Counted from the stretch's first letter, positions 9,188 to 23,930 are shown. The stretch: 64,000 nucleotides of DNA from Isoetes taiwanensis (GCA_021234155.1 JAJEKV010000052.1:2784254-2848253), one strand, 5' to 3'. Notes: a model not told the origin generated them from the sequence alone. Numbers and translations are program-made.

Positions 9188-12100
9188 TAGATGTCACAGT
9201 TTCTTCTTCGAATATGTTCTTACAAAGACTACAGTCAGATAAGATAATGTTAAAAAACATTTAAAAGCCTGGATTCGGGTAAGGACATGTCTCCCAATAT
9301 CTACCACAATGTTTTATGCGGGGCCACATCAGGTACTCCTACTTCCATTATCCCTTAATATAATCAACATTTCACAATATAGCTTAAATTTAGATCTTAT
9401 TGTAATATGCATAACCTGTACTTAAACCTTTACTTGAAATAGTAATCATTCTTTATTTATTTATCATGAAAAATATAATCGTTTTACAGTATCAATTTAT
9501 CAATAGAAAGATCTCACCAAGTTCTTGCCATAAATCATATTCCTTCACGTCTTCAATCTTTTTATAACTCTTTAACTCAGCAATTTTAATTGCAAATATT
9601 CCCATCTCTTTCGAGTTAACGACCACCTAGAAACAAAATAGAACAATTGGAGGAGAGAACCCGTACCTGCAGCCAATCAATACACAATTAGCATGATAAT
9701 GGTAAATGTGCAAGGGCCAAAAGGTACATTGGGTCTCTCAGTTTATCACTGATCACCAATTGTATCCTTTTGCCCTGAGGTGACCTTAACTAGAAAGGAT
9801 TGGAATAGTAGCATATTTAGCATTATAATTTCTCAATTATCAATCATTCCCATTAGGCGAGAACTAATTTCTTAGTCCCAAATCCAAATTGGTCATGTTG
9901 ATAATTGTTCAATAGCATGATAATTTTTCTTACAACTTTAAAATTTTCAGGATGTAAAAATCAGATTTCATACTCTTCTTAATGTTTTAAACAAGATAAT
10001 ACTTAAAGCATTACACTTAAGTTATGCGATTCCATTTTTGCCTTTCAATAAACCAAGGCAGCAAAAAATCTAATGGAAACACAGAAATATGAAATATTTA
10101 GCTAGTCTAATCCATTTAGCAAATATCTTAATCATTTTAATCATGAAACAGTGAAGAACCTGATATTTGAAGTCTCGAGATAGGATACTCCAGAATAGGC
10201 ATACATCGTTGCCTAGAATGCCATCAAATAAATCTTTAAGCGCATTTCAAATTTTCCGGGCACCCATAATACATAGCATGCAACCATGTTTTAATCACCA
10301 ACATGATGGCGTGCGTATCATCCTCCACCTTAAAATGCATCACGTATTATAAAGGCGAAAAAAAAGTATATTTCAAGCTCATTTGCAAGCACATTATTTG
10401 TGTTCAAAGTTAGCATTACCACATCGATCTCAAAGTTAGCGGAAGAACTTGGCGAAGAGGCAAAATACCCTTTGGCGGTGCCATTTTCACCGCGGAGATG
10501 ACTCCATGCATGGGCGTATTTTGCTTCACAATCAATGCGGAAACCAAGATTTGGATCCCATAAATCTCATACTAATTTCCAATCCATAAATATCGGGAAT
10601 TTCAATAAGGAACTTACCAACAGAACTCTATTTTGAAGACATTGAAGCAATGAAAACCGAAGAAGGCGCTAGTATAGAAGCTCTTACAACATTAGCAAAT
10701 GTGTATAAATGGCTGGTTGTATTATCCTGCCCCCCTCAAGTATTATCCGGCCTAGACACCTATAGTAGTATCAATTACATTCCCCTTTGGTACTTTCGAT
10801 TCCTTTGGAAGAATCCAAATTCCCTCTTCTACATCGTCAAAAATACCATTATTCTAAATTAAATCAAATTATTAAGCTTATTTATTTAGAATAAAATTGG
10901 ATAGTAGGTCGATTAGGTATGTTGTGGACAAAAGCACTTTGTTTTGGCACCGGAACCAAAAGCAGTGATGCATGGAAGGGGGCGGTTTCTTCAAAGTAAA
11001 GTAAAATTGGATCTCTAATCATAGGTCGTCGGTAGGTTTCTTCGATCGGAGGGGCGGATAACTTGTTCTACCTCCGTCTGACGTACCGGCAAGATCATAA
11101 ACCATTTTTTTGAGACTGGCGACCATCAAAGTCACGTGAAAGCGGCTTCGCATGGCTATGACGGCGACCTTCTTTTTGGCCATAGCACGGCAAAACGAAC
11201 TTGGAAGTGCCATATAGAGCAAGCTACGACACTTTTTCATATACGGATGCGGCTCCATAAAGCCGTATTTCCGACCGCCCTACAACATATTTTTCAGCAT
11301 ACAAATGGCAACCCTTTTTCATAAAAGGTGCGCAAATCCAAACTTTTGATTCATCCCATAGTTAGAACCCGATAACATACTAAACCAAACCCTTTTTGCG
11401 AGAATCGGCCCATGCTATTTGTGGTCTTCTTTAGCTTTTAAGTCTCATGATCGCGGCTACATTAGCCATCGAGAACAACTCATCCATTATCACGAAACAA
11501 ACCCTAGGTTTAGGGCTATTTAACACTATATCGAAAATCAATGGTAATTTTAGCCCCAAAATATTTGGCGAGTATCCATTGAAACCTTATTACAAGAAAA
11601 ACCTTCATCATCTTTTCGATAAAATGCTTTATCAACCATTACAAGAAGCTTCCCCAAAGATATAAATGCTTGTCGCCACTTCTCCAAACATATAACGGCT
11701 TATGCTTATTGCCGCAACTACACCAAGCATATAAAGGATTTTGCCATACTTTGCTTTTGTAGACAATTTGGTTTTTTATAGCATACAAGCTATTAAAAAG
11801 CACATCCTAGATCGTAAGATGATTTTTCATGGGGTCCACATTTAACATAAGGGTTTCAAACTTTGTAATAATAAACCTTCTCTTTGATTAAATATAGTCC
11901 AAAATCATTTTTGTATCACCACTGGGATATGCACGTCACTTATAAAACCTTTATACCCCATATAATATTTCGTATCCATGCTTCTCACAAAATAGCAAAA
12001 GTAAAGCTCTAGTGTTTTTGTACACAAGAACCATTGAGGTAAAATATTTTAGTTGTATCCACTTCTGAGGTAAAATGTTCTACCCCCATAACTTCATCTC

Positions 12101-12357
12101 AACACCATAACTTCATCTCAACTTTGCACATGCATCACCCTTCAAGTTTGCATTTCATGCCAAATCGTGTCATATAGCCACCTCGTGCCATAAGCCTCTA
12201 TAAATATTCAAACAAATTGATACTTCCATAATTATTTCCAAAGCATAAGGCCTAAGCCAAGATTGTAATATGCCCTAAAAGGCAATTTTGCATCTTAAAC
12301 CAACTTTATTACGAAGGGCAAATTGGCCCCAACCTTTCAAAAAGAATATCTTTTTAT

Positions 12358-12405
12358 TCTTCTTCTTCTTCTTCTTCTTCTTCTTCTTCTTCTTCTTCTT
12401 CTTCT
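12358..12405. repeat. (TTC)n microsatellite
   Basis: Sixteen TTC units, shorter than the neighbouring tracts, at the unit 2/unit 3 border. Confidence 0.97.
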
Positions 12406-15400
12406 CCCACATCCCTCCCTCAGGATGTAGGACACCACTTTTATAAGGAAAGTAGGACACACCCCTTATAAAGAGGGGTCCTACTTCCTTATCACAAGAA
12501 AGCGGTTAATGCATGAGATATTGATATTTTGAAATTTAGATTATTGGGTACATTGGCCTCTAATCTCTATGCCATGGCACTATGGACCAAAGGTCTTTTA
12601 TAATCTTAATATGTAAATGCGGCCTGATTGGAGCCATACATACCATGGATAGCGGATATATGCATTATGTCATTTCATAGGCTATGGACCATTTTACCAT
12701 AAGATATGGTAGCGAAACCATTCAACTGTAATAGAACATAATATCAGTTAGTAATGCTAGATCCAAATAAGGAATCAACATTATTTAATGGTTTTGGAAA
12801 TGATGTGTTTCCTGAATACCTCCAGCAAATAGATGTCACAGTTTCTTCTTCGAATATGTTCTTACAAAGACTACGGTCAGATAATGTTAAAAAACATTTA
12901 AAAGCCTCGTTCAGAGTAAGGACATGTCTCCCAATATCTACCCCGTGTTTTATGCCGCCACATCAGTACTCCTACTTCCATTATCCCTTAATATAATCAA
13001 CATTTCACAATATAGCTTAAATTTAGATCTTATTGTAATATGTATAACATGTACTTAAACCTTTACTTGAAATAGTAATCATTCTTTATTTATTTATCAT
13101 GAAAAATATAATCGTTTTACAATATCAATTTGCCAATAGAAAGATCTCACCAAGTTCTTGCCATAAATCATATTCCTCTTCAATCTTTTTATAACTCTTT
13201 AACTTCGACAATTTTGATTCCAAATATTCCCATCTCTTTTCGAAGTTAACGACCACCCTAGAAACAAAATAGAGACAATTGGAGGAGAGAACCCGCACTG
13301 CGACCAATCAATACACAATTAGCATGATAATGGTAAATGTAAAAAAAGGGCCAAGGTACATTGGGTCTCTCAGTTTATCACCGATCACCAATTGTATCCT
13401 TTTGCCCCCCAGGTGACCTTAACTAGAAAGGATTGGAATAGTAGCATATTTAGCATTATAATTTCTCAATTATCAATCATTCCCATTAGACGAACTAATT
13501 TCTTAGTCCCAAATCCACCGGTCATGTTGATAATTGTTCAATAGCATGATAATTTTCTTACAACTTTAAATTTTAGGATGTAAAAATCGATTTCATACTC
13601 TTCTTAATGTTTTAAACAAGATAATACTTTGCGCATACATTTAAGTTATGCGATTCCATTTTTGCCTTTCAATAAACCAAGGCAGCAAAAAATCTAATGG
13701 AAACACAGAAATATGAAATATTTAGCTAGTCTAATCCATTTAGCAAATATCTTAATCATTTTAATCATGAAACAATGAAGAACCTGATATTTGAAGTCTC
13801 CAGATAGGATACTCCAGAATAGGCATACATCGTTGCCTAGAATGCCATCAAATAAATCTTTTAAGCGATTTCAAAGATTTTCCAGGAGCCATAATACATA
13901 GCATGCAACCATGTTTTAATCACCAGCAGATGACGTGCGTATCATCCTCCACCTTAAAATGCATCTGTATTATAAGGCAGAAACAGAAAGTATATATTTC
14001 AAGCTCATTTGCAAGCCTGTTATTTGTGTTCAAAGTTAGCATTACCACATCGATCTCAAAGTTAGCGAGAAGAACTTGGCGAAGAGGCAAAATACCCTTT
14101 GGCGATTGCCATTTCGCGGGGAGATGACTCCATGCATGGAACTGTATTTTGCTTCACAATCTGTCTGGAAACCAAGATTTGGATCCCATAAATCTCATAC
14201 TAATTTCGAAATCCATAAATATCAGGAATTTCAATAAGGAACTTACCAACAGAACTCTATTTTGAAGACATTGAAGCAATGAAAACCAAAGAAAGTTAGT
14301 ATAGAAGCTCTTTCCACAGACATAGCAAATAGTTTGTATTATTACACCTATAGTAGACAAGATCATAAACCATTTTTTTGAGCTACAGAGCAGATCCAAC
14401 AAAAGTGCATGGGAAGGGGGCCGGTCGTATGCAACTTTTTGGCCATAGCACGGCAAAAGGGGCTTGGGCCTGCCATATAGCGCCAGCATCCCGCATACCG
14501 CAAAGATCATAAACCATTTTTTGAGACCTGGCAGCCATCAAAGTCCTGTGAAGCAGCTTCATGGCTATGACGACAACCTTCTTTTTGGCCATAGCCTGGC
14601 AAAACGAACTTGGAAGTGCCATATAGAGCAAGCTTACTTACACCATATCCGGATCGCCCATAAAAGCCGGTTTTCAAAGAAATGGATCCTACAACATATT
14701 TTTCGGCTACAAATGGCAACCCTTTTCATAAGAGGTCTGCAAATCCAAACTTTTGATTCTAAATCCTAGGAACCGACATACTAGGCGACCTTTTGGCAAG
14801 AATCATTACCATGCTATTTGTGGTCTTCTTTAGCTTTTAGGCAGATGCGGCTACATTAGCCATCCAGAACAACTCATCCATTATACAGAAGCAAACCCTA
14901 GGTTTAGGGCTATTTAGGGCATATCGAAAATCAATGGTAATTTTAGCCCCAAAATATTTGGCAGAGTATCCATTGAAACCTTATTACAAGAAAAAACCTT
15001 CATCATCTTTTTCGATAAAATGCTTTATCAACCATTACAAGAAGCTTCCCCTAAGCATATAAGGGCTTGTCGCCACTTCTCCAAGCATATAACGGCTTAT
15101 GCTTATTGCCGCAACTACACCAAGCATATAAAGGATTTTGCCATACTTTGCTTTTTGTAGACAATTTGGTTTTTGCCATACAAGCTATTAAAAAGCACAT
15201 CCTAGATCGTAAGATGATTTTTCATGGGGTCCACATTTAACATAAGGGTTTCAAACTTTGTAATAATAAACCTTCTCTTTGATTAAATATAGTCCAAAAT
15301 CATTTTTGTATCACCACTGGGATATGCACGTCACTTATAAAACCTTTATACCCCATATAATATTTCGTATCCATGCTTCTCACAAAATAGCAAGTAAAGC

Positions 15401-15736
15401 TCTAGTGTTTTTTGTACACAAGAACCATTGAGGTAAAATATTTTAGTTGTATCCACTTCTGAGGTAAAATGTTCTACCCCATAACTTCATCTCAACACCA
15501 TAACTTCATCTCAACTTTGCACATGCATCACCCTTCAAGTTTGCATTTCATGCCAAATCGTGTCATATAGCCACCTCGTGCCATAAGCCTCTATAAATAT
15601 TCAAACAAATTGATACTTCCATAATTATTTCCAAAGCATAAGGCCTAAGCCAAGATTGTAATATGCCCTAAGGCAATTTTGCATCTTAAACCAACTTTAT
15701 TACGAAGGGCAAATGGCTAACCTTTCAAAAAGAATA
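12406..15736 (-). mobile_element. A unit 3, rearranged non-autonomous element
   Basis: Tail, H-hairpin region (about 12810), C-hairpin region, pseudoknot (13285-13408) and 5' region follow the A pattern. Around 14330-14520 the TIR insertion is reduced to a remnant, and the segment containing GATCATAAACCATTTTTT occurs twice, giving a scrambled stretch. I see no intact coding exon. Confidence 0.7.
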
Positions 15737-15854
15737 TCTTCTTCTTCTTCTTCTTCTTCTTCTTCTTCTTCTTCTTCTTCTTCTTCTTCTTCTTCTTCTT
15801 CTTCTTCTTCTTCTTCTTTCTTCTTCTTCTTCTTCTTCTTCTTCTTCTTCTTCT
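15737..15854. repeat. (TTC)n microsatellite
   Basis: About 39 TTC units with one interruption near 15817 (TTCTTTCTTC). Confidence 0.97.
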
Positions 15855-18800
15855 CATCATCCCTCCTCGGGATGTGGGACACCACTTTTTATAAGGAAAG
15901 TAGGACACCCCCTTATAAAAAGAGGGGTCCTACTTCCTTACACCAGAAGAAAGCAGATTAATCTACATGAGATATTGATATTTTGAAATTTAGAGTATTA
16001 GGTACATTGGCCCTAATCTCTATGCCATGGCACTATGGACCAAGGTCTTTTTATAATCTTAATATGTACGTACAGCACAGTGGGCCATACATACCATGGA
16101 TAGCCAGATATATGCATTATGTCATTTCATAGGCTATGGACCATTTACCATAAGATATGGTAGCGAAACCATTCAACTGTAATAGAACATAATATCAGTT
16201 AGTAATGCTAGATCCAAATAAGGAATCAACATTATTTAATGGTTTCGGAAATGATGTGTTTCCTGAATACCTCCAGCAAATAGATGTCACAGTTTCTTCT
16301 TCGAATATGTTCTTACAAAGACTACGGTCAGATAATGTTAAAAAACATTTAAAAGCCTCGTTCAGAGTAAGGACATGTCTCCCAATATCTACCCTGGTGT
16401 TTTATGCCAGGCCACATCAGGTACTCCTACTTCCATTATCCCTTAATATAATCAACATTTCACAATATAGCTTAAATTTAGATCTTATTGTAATATGTAT
16501 AACATGTACTTAAACCTTTACTTGAAATAGTAATCATTCTTTATTTATTTATCATGAAAAATATAATCGTTTTACAATATCAATTTGCCAATAGAAAGAT
16601 CTCACCAAGTTCTTGCCATAAATCATATTCCTCTTCAATCTTTTTATAACTCTTTAACTCAGCAATTTTGATTCCAAATATTCCCATCTCTTTCGAGTTA
16701 ACGACCACCCTAGAAACAAAATAGAGACAATTGGAGGAGAGAACCCGTATCATTGTTTAAAATCAATACACAATTAGCATGATAATGGTAAATGTAAGGG
16801 CCAAAAGGTACATTGGGTCTCTCAGTTTATCACTGATCACCAATTGTATCCTTTTGCCCTGAGGTGACCTTAACTAGAAAGGATTGGAATAGTAGCATAT
16901 TTAGCATTATAATTTCTCAATTATCAATCATTCCCATTAGACGAGAACTAATTTCTTAGTCCCAAATCCAAATTTGTCATGTTGATAATTGTTCAATAGC
17001 ATGATAATTTTCTTACAACTTTAAATTTTCATGTAAAAATCAGATTTCATACTCTTCTTAATGTTTTAAACAAGATAATACTTAAGCGCATACATTTAAG
17101 TTATGCGATTCCATTTTTGCCTTTCAATAAACCAAGGCAGCAAAAAATCTAATGGAAACACAGAAATATGAAATATTTAGCTAGTCTAATCCATTTAGCA
17201 AATATCTTAATCATTTTAATCATGAAACAGTGAAAGAACACGATATTTGAAGTCTCGGATAGGATACTCTTAATAGGCATACATACATTTGCCTAGAATG
17301 CCATCAAATAAATCTTTAAGCGCATTTCGACATTTTCGGCAAACCATAATACATAGCATGCAACCATGTTTTAATCACCAACGGATGACGTCGCTTATCA
17401 TCCTCCACCTTAAAATGCATCACAGATTATAAGGCGCAAAACGAAAGTATATATTTCAAGCTCATTTGCAAGCCCTGCTATTTGTGTTCAAAGTTAGCAT
17501 TACCACATCGATCTCAAAGTTAGCAAATGGAACTTGGCTTAAGAGGCAAAATACCCTTTGGCGGTGCCATTTTCTCATTAGGAGATGACTCCATGCATGG
17601 AACGTATTTTGCTTCACAATGCATGGAAACCAAGATTTGGATCCCATAAATCTCATACTAATTTCAAAATCCATAAATATCGGGAATTTCAATAAGGAAC
17701 TTACCAAAGAACTCTATTTTGAAGACATTGAAGCAATGAAAACCAAGAAGTCGCTAGTATAGAAGCTCTTACAACAGATAGCAAATGTGTACAATGGCTG
17801 GTTTGTATTATCCGAGCCCCCATCAGATATCCTGCCTAGACACCTATAGTAGTATCCGCCCCCCCTTTGGTACTTTTCCCCCTTTGGAAGAATCCGCCCC
17901 CTCTTCTACATCGTCAAAAATACCATTATTCTAAATTAAATCAAATTATTAACTGTTTATTTAGAATAAAATTGGATAGTAGGTCGATTAGGTATGTTGT
18001 GGACAAAACTGCCTGTTTTGAGCGGCAGAGCATCAAACTTTTAGTGCGGATGCATGGAAGGGGGGCCGGTTTCTTCCAAAGGGGCGAACCACCAAAGGGG
18101 CTATGCTCAAGATGGTCGTCGTGCCTATTTTCTTCGATCCGGAGGGGGGGATAATACACCCTCGCGTCTGTACTCTGATTTCATAAACCATTTTTGAGAC
18201 ACAGCGGCCATCAAAGTCCCTGTGGAAGAATTCATGGCTATAGACGACGACCTTCTTTTTTGGCCATAGCACGGCAAAACGAACTTGGAAGTGCCATATA
18301 GAGCAAGCTACGACACTTTTTCATATCCGGATCGCTCCATAAAGCCGGTATTTCCGACAAGAATTCCTACAACATATTTTTTTGCTACAAATGGCAACCC
18401 TTTTCATAAGAGAGCAACATCAAATCCAAACTTTTGATTCTAAATCCGGTTAGAACCCGACATACTAGGCGTAGCTTTGCAGAATCGGCCCATGCTATTT
18501 GTGGTCTTCTTTAGCTTTTAGGCAGATGCGGCTACATTAGCCATCCAGAACAACTCATCCATTATACAGAAGCAAACCCTAGGTTTAGGGCTATTTAGGG
18601 CATATCGAAAATCAATGGTAATTTTAGCCCCAAAATATTTGGCAGTATCCATTGAAACCTTATTACAAGAAAACCTTCATCATCTTTTCGATAAAATGCT
18701 TTATCAACCATTACAAGAAGCTTCCCCAAGCATATAAGGGCTTGTCGCCACTTCTCCAAGCATATAACGGCTTATGCTTATTGCCGCAACTACACCAAGC

Positions 18801-19429
18801 ATATAAAGGATTTTGCCATACTTTGCTTTTTGTAGACAATTTGGTTTTTGCCATACAAGCTATTAAAAAGCACATCCTAGATCGTAAGATGATTTTTCAT
18901 GGGGTCCACATTTAACATAAGGGTTTCAAACTTTGTAATAATAAACCTTCTCTTTGATTAAATATAGTCCAAAATCATTTTTGTATCACCACTGGGATAT
19001 GCACGTCACTTATAAAACCTTTATACCCCATATAATATTTCGTATCCATGCTTCTCACAAAATAGCAAGTAAAAGCTCTAGTGTTTTTTTTTTTACACAA
19101 GAACCATTGAGGTAAAATATTTTTAGTTGTATCCACTTCTGAGGTAAAATGTTCTACCCCATAACTTCATCTCAACACCATAACTTCATCTCAACTTTGC
19201 ACATGCATCACCCTTCAAGTTTGCATTTCATGCCAAATCGTGTCATATAGCCACCTCGTGCCATAAGCCTCTATAAATATTCAAACAAATTGATACTTCC
19301 ATAATTATTTCCAAAGCATAAGGCCTAAGCCAAGATTGTAATATGCCCTAAGGCAATTTTGCATCTTAAACCAACTTTATTACGAAGGGCAAATTGGCCC
19401 CAACCTTTCAAAAAGAATATCTTTTTATT
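15855..19429 (-). mobile_element. A unit 4, non-autonomous element
   Basis: Same parts as unit 2: tail, H-hairpin region (about 16260-16283), internal GAAGAAG, C-hairpin, exon-like block, pseudoknot (16737-16860, acceptor CTGCAG replaced), a TIR insertion (about 17795-18170) and the 5' region. The small exon is broken. Confidence 0.72.
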
Positions 19430-19475
19430 CTTCTTCTTCTTCTTCTTCTTCTTCTTCTTCTTCTTCTTCTTCTTC
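19430..19475. repeat. (TTC)n microsatellite
   Basis: About 15 TTC units; its left flank matches the 12358 tract, including CTTTTTATTC. Confidence 0.97.
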
Positions 19476-22400
19476 CCACATCCCTCCCTCAGGATGTAGG
19501 ACACCACTTTTTATAAGGAAAGTAGGACACCCCCTTATAAAAAGAGGGGTCCTACTTCCTTACACCAGAAGAAAGCAGATTAATCTGCATGAGATATTGA
19601 TATTTTGAAATTTAGAGTATTAGGTACATTGGCCCTAATCTCTATGCCATGGCACTATGGACCAAGGTCTTTTTATAATCTTAATATGTACGTACAGCAC
19701 AGTGGGCCATACATACCATGGATAGCCAGATATATGCATTATGTCATTTCATAGGCTATGGACCATTTACCATAAGATATGGTAGCGAAACCATTCAACT
19801 GTAATAGAACATAATATCAGTTAGTAATGCTAGATCCAAATAAGGAATCAACATTATTTAATGGTTTCGGAAATGATGTGTTTCCTGAATACCTCCAGCA
19901 AATAGATGTCACAGTTTCTTCTCCGAATATGTTCTTACAAAGACTACGGTCAGATAATGTTAAAAAACATTTAAAAGCCTCGTTCAGAGTAAGGACATGT
20001 CTCCCAATATCTACCCTGGTGTTTTATGCCAGGCCACATCAGGTACTCCTACTTCCATTATCCCTTAATATAATCAACATTTCACAATATAGCTTAAATT
20101 TAGATCTTATTGTAATATGTATAACATGTACTTAAACCTTTACTTGAAATAGTAATCATTCTTTATTTATTTATCATGAAAAATATAATCGTCTTACAAT
20201 ATCAATTTGCCAATAGAAAGATCTCACCAAGTTCTTGCCATAAATCATATTCCTCTTCAATCTTTTTATAACTCTTTAACTCAGCAATTTTGATTCCAAA
20301 TATTCCCATCTCTTTCGAGTTAACGACCACCCTAGAAACAAAATAGAGACAATTGGAGGAGAGAACCCGTACCTGCAGCCAATCAATACACAATTAGCAT
20401 GATAATGGTAAATGTGCAAGGGCCAAAAGGTACATTGGGTCTCTCAGTTTATCACTGATCACCAATTGTATCCTTTTGCCCTAAGGTGACCTTAACTAGA
20501 AAGGATTGGAATAGTAGCATATTTAGCATTATAATTTCTCAATTATCAATCATTCCCATTAGACGAGAACTAATTTCTTAGTCCCAAATCCAGCTGGTCA
20601 TGTTGATAACTGTTCAATAGCATGATAATTTTCTTACAACTTTAAATTTTCAGATGTAAAAATCAGATTTCATACTCTTCTTAATGTTTTAAACAAGATA
20701 ATACTTAAGCGCATACACTTAAGTTATGCGATTCCATTTTTGCCTTTCAATAAACCAAGGCAGCAAAAAATCTAATGGAAACACAGAAATATGAAATATT
20801 TAGCTAGTCTAATCCATTTAGCAAATATCTTAATCATTTTAATCATGAAACAATGAAGAACCTGATATTTGAAGTCTCCAGATAGGATACTCCAGAATAG
20901 GCATACATCGTTGCCTAGAATGCCATCAAATAAATCTTTAGCGCATTTCAGCATTTTCCAGGAGCCATAATACATAGCATGCAACCATGTTTTAATCACC
21001 AGCAGATGACGTGCGTATCATCCTCCACCTTAAAATGCATCATATTATAAAGGCGTAAAATGTAAAAGTATATATTTCAAGCTCATTTGCAAGCCCATTA
21101 TTTGTGTTCAAAGTTAGCATTACCACATCGATCTCAAAGTTAGCAATAAGAACTTGGCGAAGAGAGGCAAAATACCCTTTGGCGATTGCCATTTTCTCGC
21201 AGAGATGACTCCATGCATGGAATCATTTTTGCTTCACAATCTGTCTGGAAACCAAGATTTGGATCCCATAAATCTCATACTAATTTCGAAATCCATAAAT
21301 ATCAGGAATTTCAATAAGGAACTTACCAACAGAACTCTATTTTGAAGACATTGAAGCAATGAAAAACCGAAGAAGCTGCTAGTATAGAAGCTCTTACAGC
21401 GTATTAGCAAATGTGTACAGCGTACCAGCAAGATCATAAACCATTTTTTGAGACCTGGCAGCCATCAAAGTCCTGTGAAGCAGCTTCATGGCTATGACGA
21501 CAACCTTCTTTTTGGCCATAGCCTGGCAAAACGAACTTGGAAGTGCCATATAGAGCAAGCTACGACACTTTTTCATATCTGGATCGCTCCATAAAGCCGT
21601 ATTTCCAGCAACAGATCCTACAACATATTTTTCAGCTACAAATGGCAACCCTTTTCATAAGAGGTCTGCAAATCCAAACTTTTGATTCTAAATCCGGTTA
21701 GAACCGACATACTAGGCAGCCCTTTTGCAGAATCGGCCCATGCTATTTGTGGTCTTCTTTAGCTTTTAGGCAGATGCGGCTACATTAGCCATCCAGAACA
21801 ACTCATCCATTATACAGAAGCAAACCCTAGGTTTAGGGCTATTTAGGGCATATCGAAAATCAATGGTAATTTTAGCCCCAAAATATTTGGCAGAGTATCC
21901 ATTGAAACCTTATTACAAGAAAAACCTTCATCATCTTTTCGATAAACTTCTGCGATTTTTGTTTCGTATTTGGGAATTAGTGGTTGGGACTATGATTTTA
22001 GTGTCGTATTGTATAGAAAAGGGTATATTTTGCGTTGTTTGAGCAGCTTAATGGCGTTTAGTGGTCATGTTACTATTTTGATGTGTTTTCATGATTTCTT
22101 GCCATCTTGGAATAGAAAAAGTAATGCTGTGCGGATGAAAGGGCGTGCTGCTTTCTATTTTAGGCTCCTTATTTTGGGGAGAGTGCAGGGCAGGGGCGGG
22201 CTTAGCAAATAAGCAGGGCTTTGCAAAATGCTGGGCTCTTCATGTTCTTTGGTGAAGGGCGTGAAGATCCGTGGCTCCTTTGTTTTGGTTTTACACTTCG
22301 GTTGCATGGGCTTTTTGTTTATTTTTCGTTTTCTTTGTCTATATTTCGGTCCGGCAACAAAGCGGCATGCCCGCCTTGTTCGTGGCGCAGCTTTCGTGGT

Positions 22401-23679
22401 CGTGGTTGTTCCCGCTTCTGTGGGCAGCGACTATTTACTGAATCGGCTTCTTTGGCTTGTTATTTAAATGCCTTGTTTGGCTTCTTTGGCCGCTATCTAT
22501 TTCTCATTGGGAGCGTAGGCGGGCGAAAGCTTATCTTTCTTTCTTTTCCGTAGGGCATATCTGTGTCTGTGTGTTCTGCAGGTATATTTGGTTGCTGTGA
22601 AGAGGATGGATTCTGGCCCAAGAAGTAGTCGCGACCGCACTAGCAACTGCAGGGATTGACGCGCGGGATTGACACCGGCATTCATTCATGCAGTTCAAAA
22701 TCTTGGCGGCAGCGGAGGATCCATTTGGGCAGTCTAGTTTGGCACAGGTCGCCAGGAATGATGCCTGCCATTGAGTTTGGCCCTCGATTTTTCCAATGTG
22801 CACGTAGACCATTGAGCACTTTTGCACCATTGGAAGTGGGGCTAAGATTTCTGGTGGAAAAATCCCTGGTCCTTGATCTGGCACAATTTGTAGAATATTC
22901 CCCGGATCAGTGGCCCAAAACAAAAGATAGAAAAAACCCATAAACCCCATAAAAAACATTACTAATTACAACCATTACAAGAAGCTTCCCCAAGCATATA
23001 AGGGCTTGTCGCCACTTCTCCAAGCATATAACGGCTTATGCTTATTGCCGCAACTACACCAAGCATATAAAGGATTTTGCCATACTTTGCTTTTTGTAGA
23101 CAATTTGGTTTTTGCCATACAAGCTATTAAAAAGCACATCCTAGATCGTAAGATGATTTTTCATGGGGTCCACATTTAACATAAGGGTTTCAAACTTTGT
23201 AATAATAAACCTTCTCTTTGATTAAATATAGTCCAAAATCATTTTTGTATCACCACTGGGATATGCACGTCACTTATAAAACCTTTATACCCCATATAAT
23301 ATTTCGTATCCATGCTTCTCACAAAATAGCAAGTAAAGCTCTAGTGTTTTTTGTACACAAGAACCATTGAGGTAAAATATTTTAGTTGTATCCACTTCTG
23401 AGGTAAAATGTTCTACCCCATAACTTCATCTCAACACCATAACTTCATCTCAACTTTGCACATGCATCACCCTTCAAGTTTGCATTTCATGCCAAATCGT
23501 GTCATATAGCCACCTCGTGCCATAAGCCTCTATAAATATTCAAACAAATTGATACTTCCATAATTATTTCCAAAGCATAAGGCCTAAGCCAAGATTGTAA
23601 TATGCCCTAAGGCAATTTTGCATCTTAAACCAACTTTATTACGAAGGGCAAATTGGCCCCAACCTTTCAAAAAGAATAT
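19476..23679 (-). mobile_element. A unit 5, with a 1-kb insert and an empty TIR site
   Basis: The best-preserved A unit. It has the tail, H-hairpin region, C-hairpin (near 20019-20037), exon-like block, pseudoknot (20359-20481) and an 84-codon version of the small exon frame (21394-21648). It lacks the TIR insertion (empty site around 21418-21424). Its 5' half is split by foreign sequence at 21947-22968. Confidence 0.75.
21947..22968. other. Foreign 1-kb insert in A unit 5
   Basis: The A consensus runs from GATAAA straight to ATGCTTTATCAACCATTAC. Here about nine bases are replaced by 1022 bases with higher GC and many CpG. No terminal repeats or target duplication are visible. It contains a pyrimidine/TG-rich TTCTGCAG acceptor-like site near 22577 and a 142-codon frame on minus (22531-22959) that I cannot assign. 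It could be a host gene fragment, filler DNA at a break, or an assembly join. Confidence 0.5.
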
Positions 23680-23930
23680 CTTCTTCTTCTTCTTCTTCTT
23701 CTTCTTCTTCTTCTTCTTCTTCTTCTTCTTCTTCTTCTTCTTCTTCTTCTTCTTCTTCTTCTTCGTACATGTTCTTACCTAGACTACAGTCACATTTAAA
23801 GTACAATTACATTAAAAGAACCTTGTTCAAGGTAAGATCATATTTCCAAATATCCACCCTGGTTTTTAGGCCAGGCCACATCAGGCACTCTCCAAACCAT
23901 TAGCCCATATAACTTCCTGGATTTGAAAAA
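23680..23930 (-). mobile_element. (TTC)n plus 3' stub of an array element
   Basis: TTC tract 23680-23764, then the internal-site flank GTACATGTTCTTACC and a C-hairpin CCTGG/CCAGG (around 23870). The element stops at the second SINE array. Confidence 0.7.

Larger units (their letters stand above)
8771..12357 (-). mobile_element. A unit 2, non-autonomous element
   Basis: On minus: 5' region, damaged small exon, TIR insertion (about 10700-11085), pseudoknot (9653-9776), a degraded C-hairpin near 9300, a short GAAGAA, the H-hairpin (9166-9187), about 300 non-coding bases, tail hairpin and GAA. Compared with units 1 and 5 most differences fall at CAG or CTG positions. Confidence 0.75.

Noticed and set aside
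22221..22553. 110-codon ORF on plus in the 1-kb insert
   Set aside because: Odd composition with long Phe/Cys/Gly stretches, overlapped by other frames on both strands, no recognisable motif.
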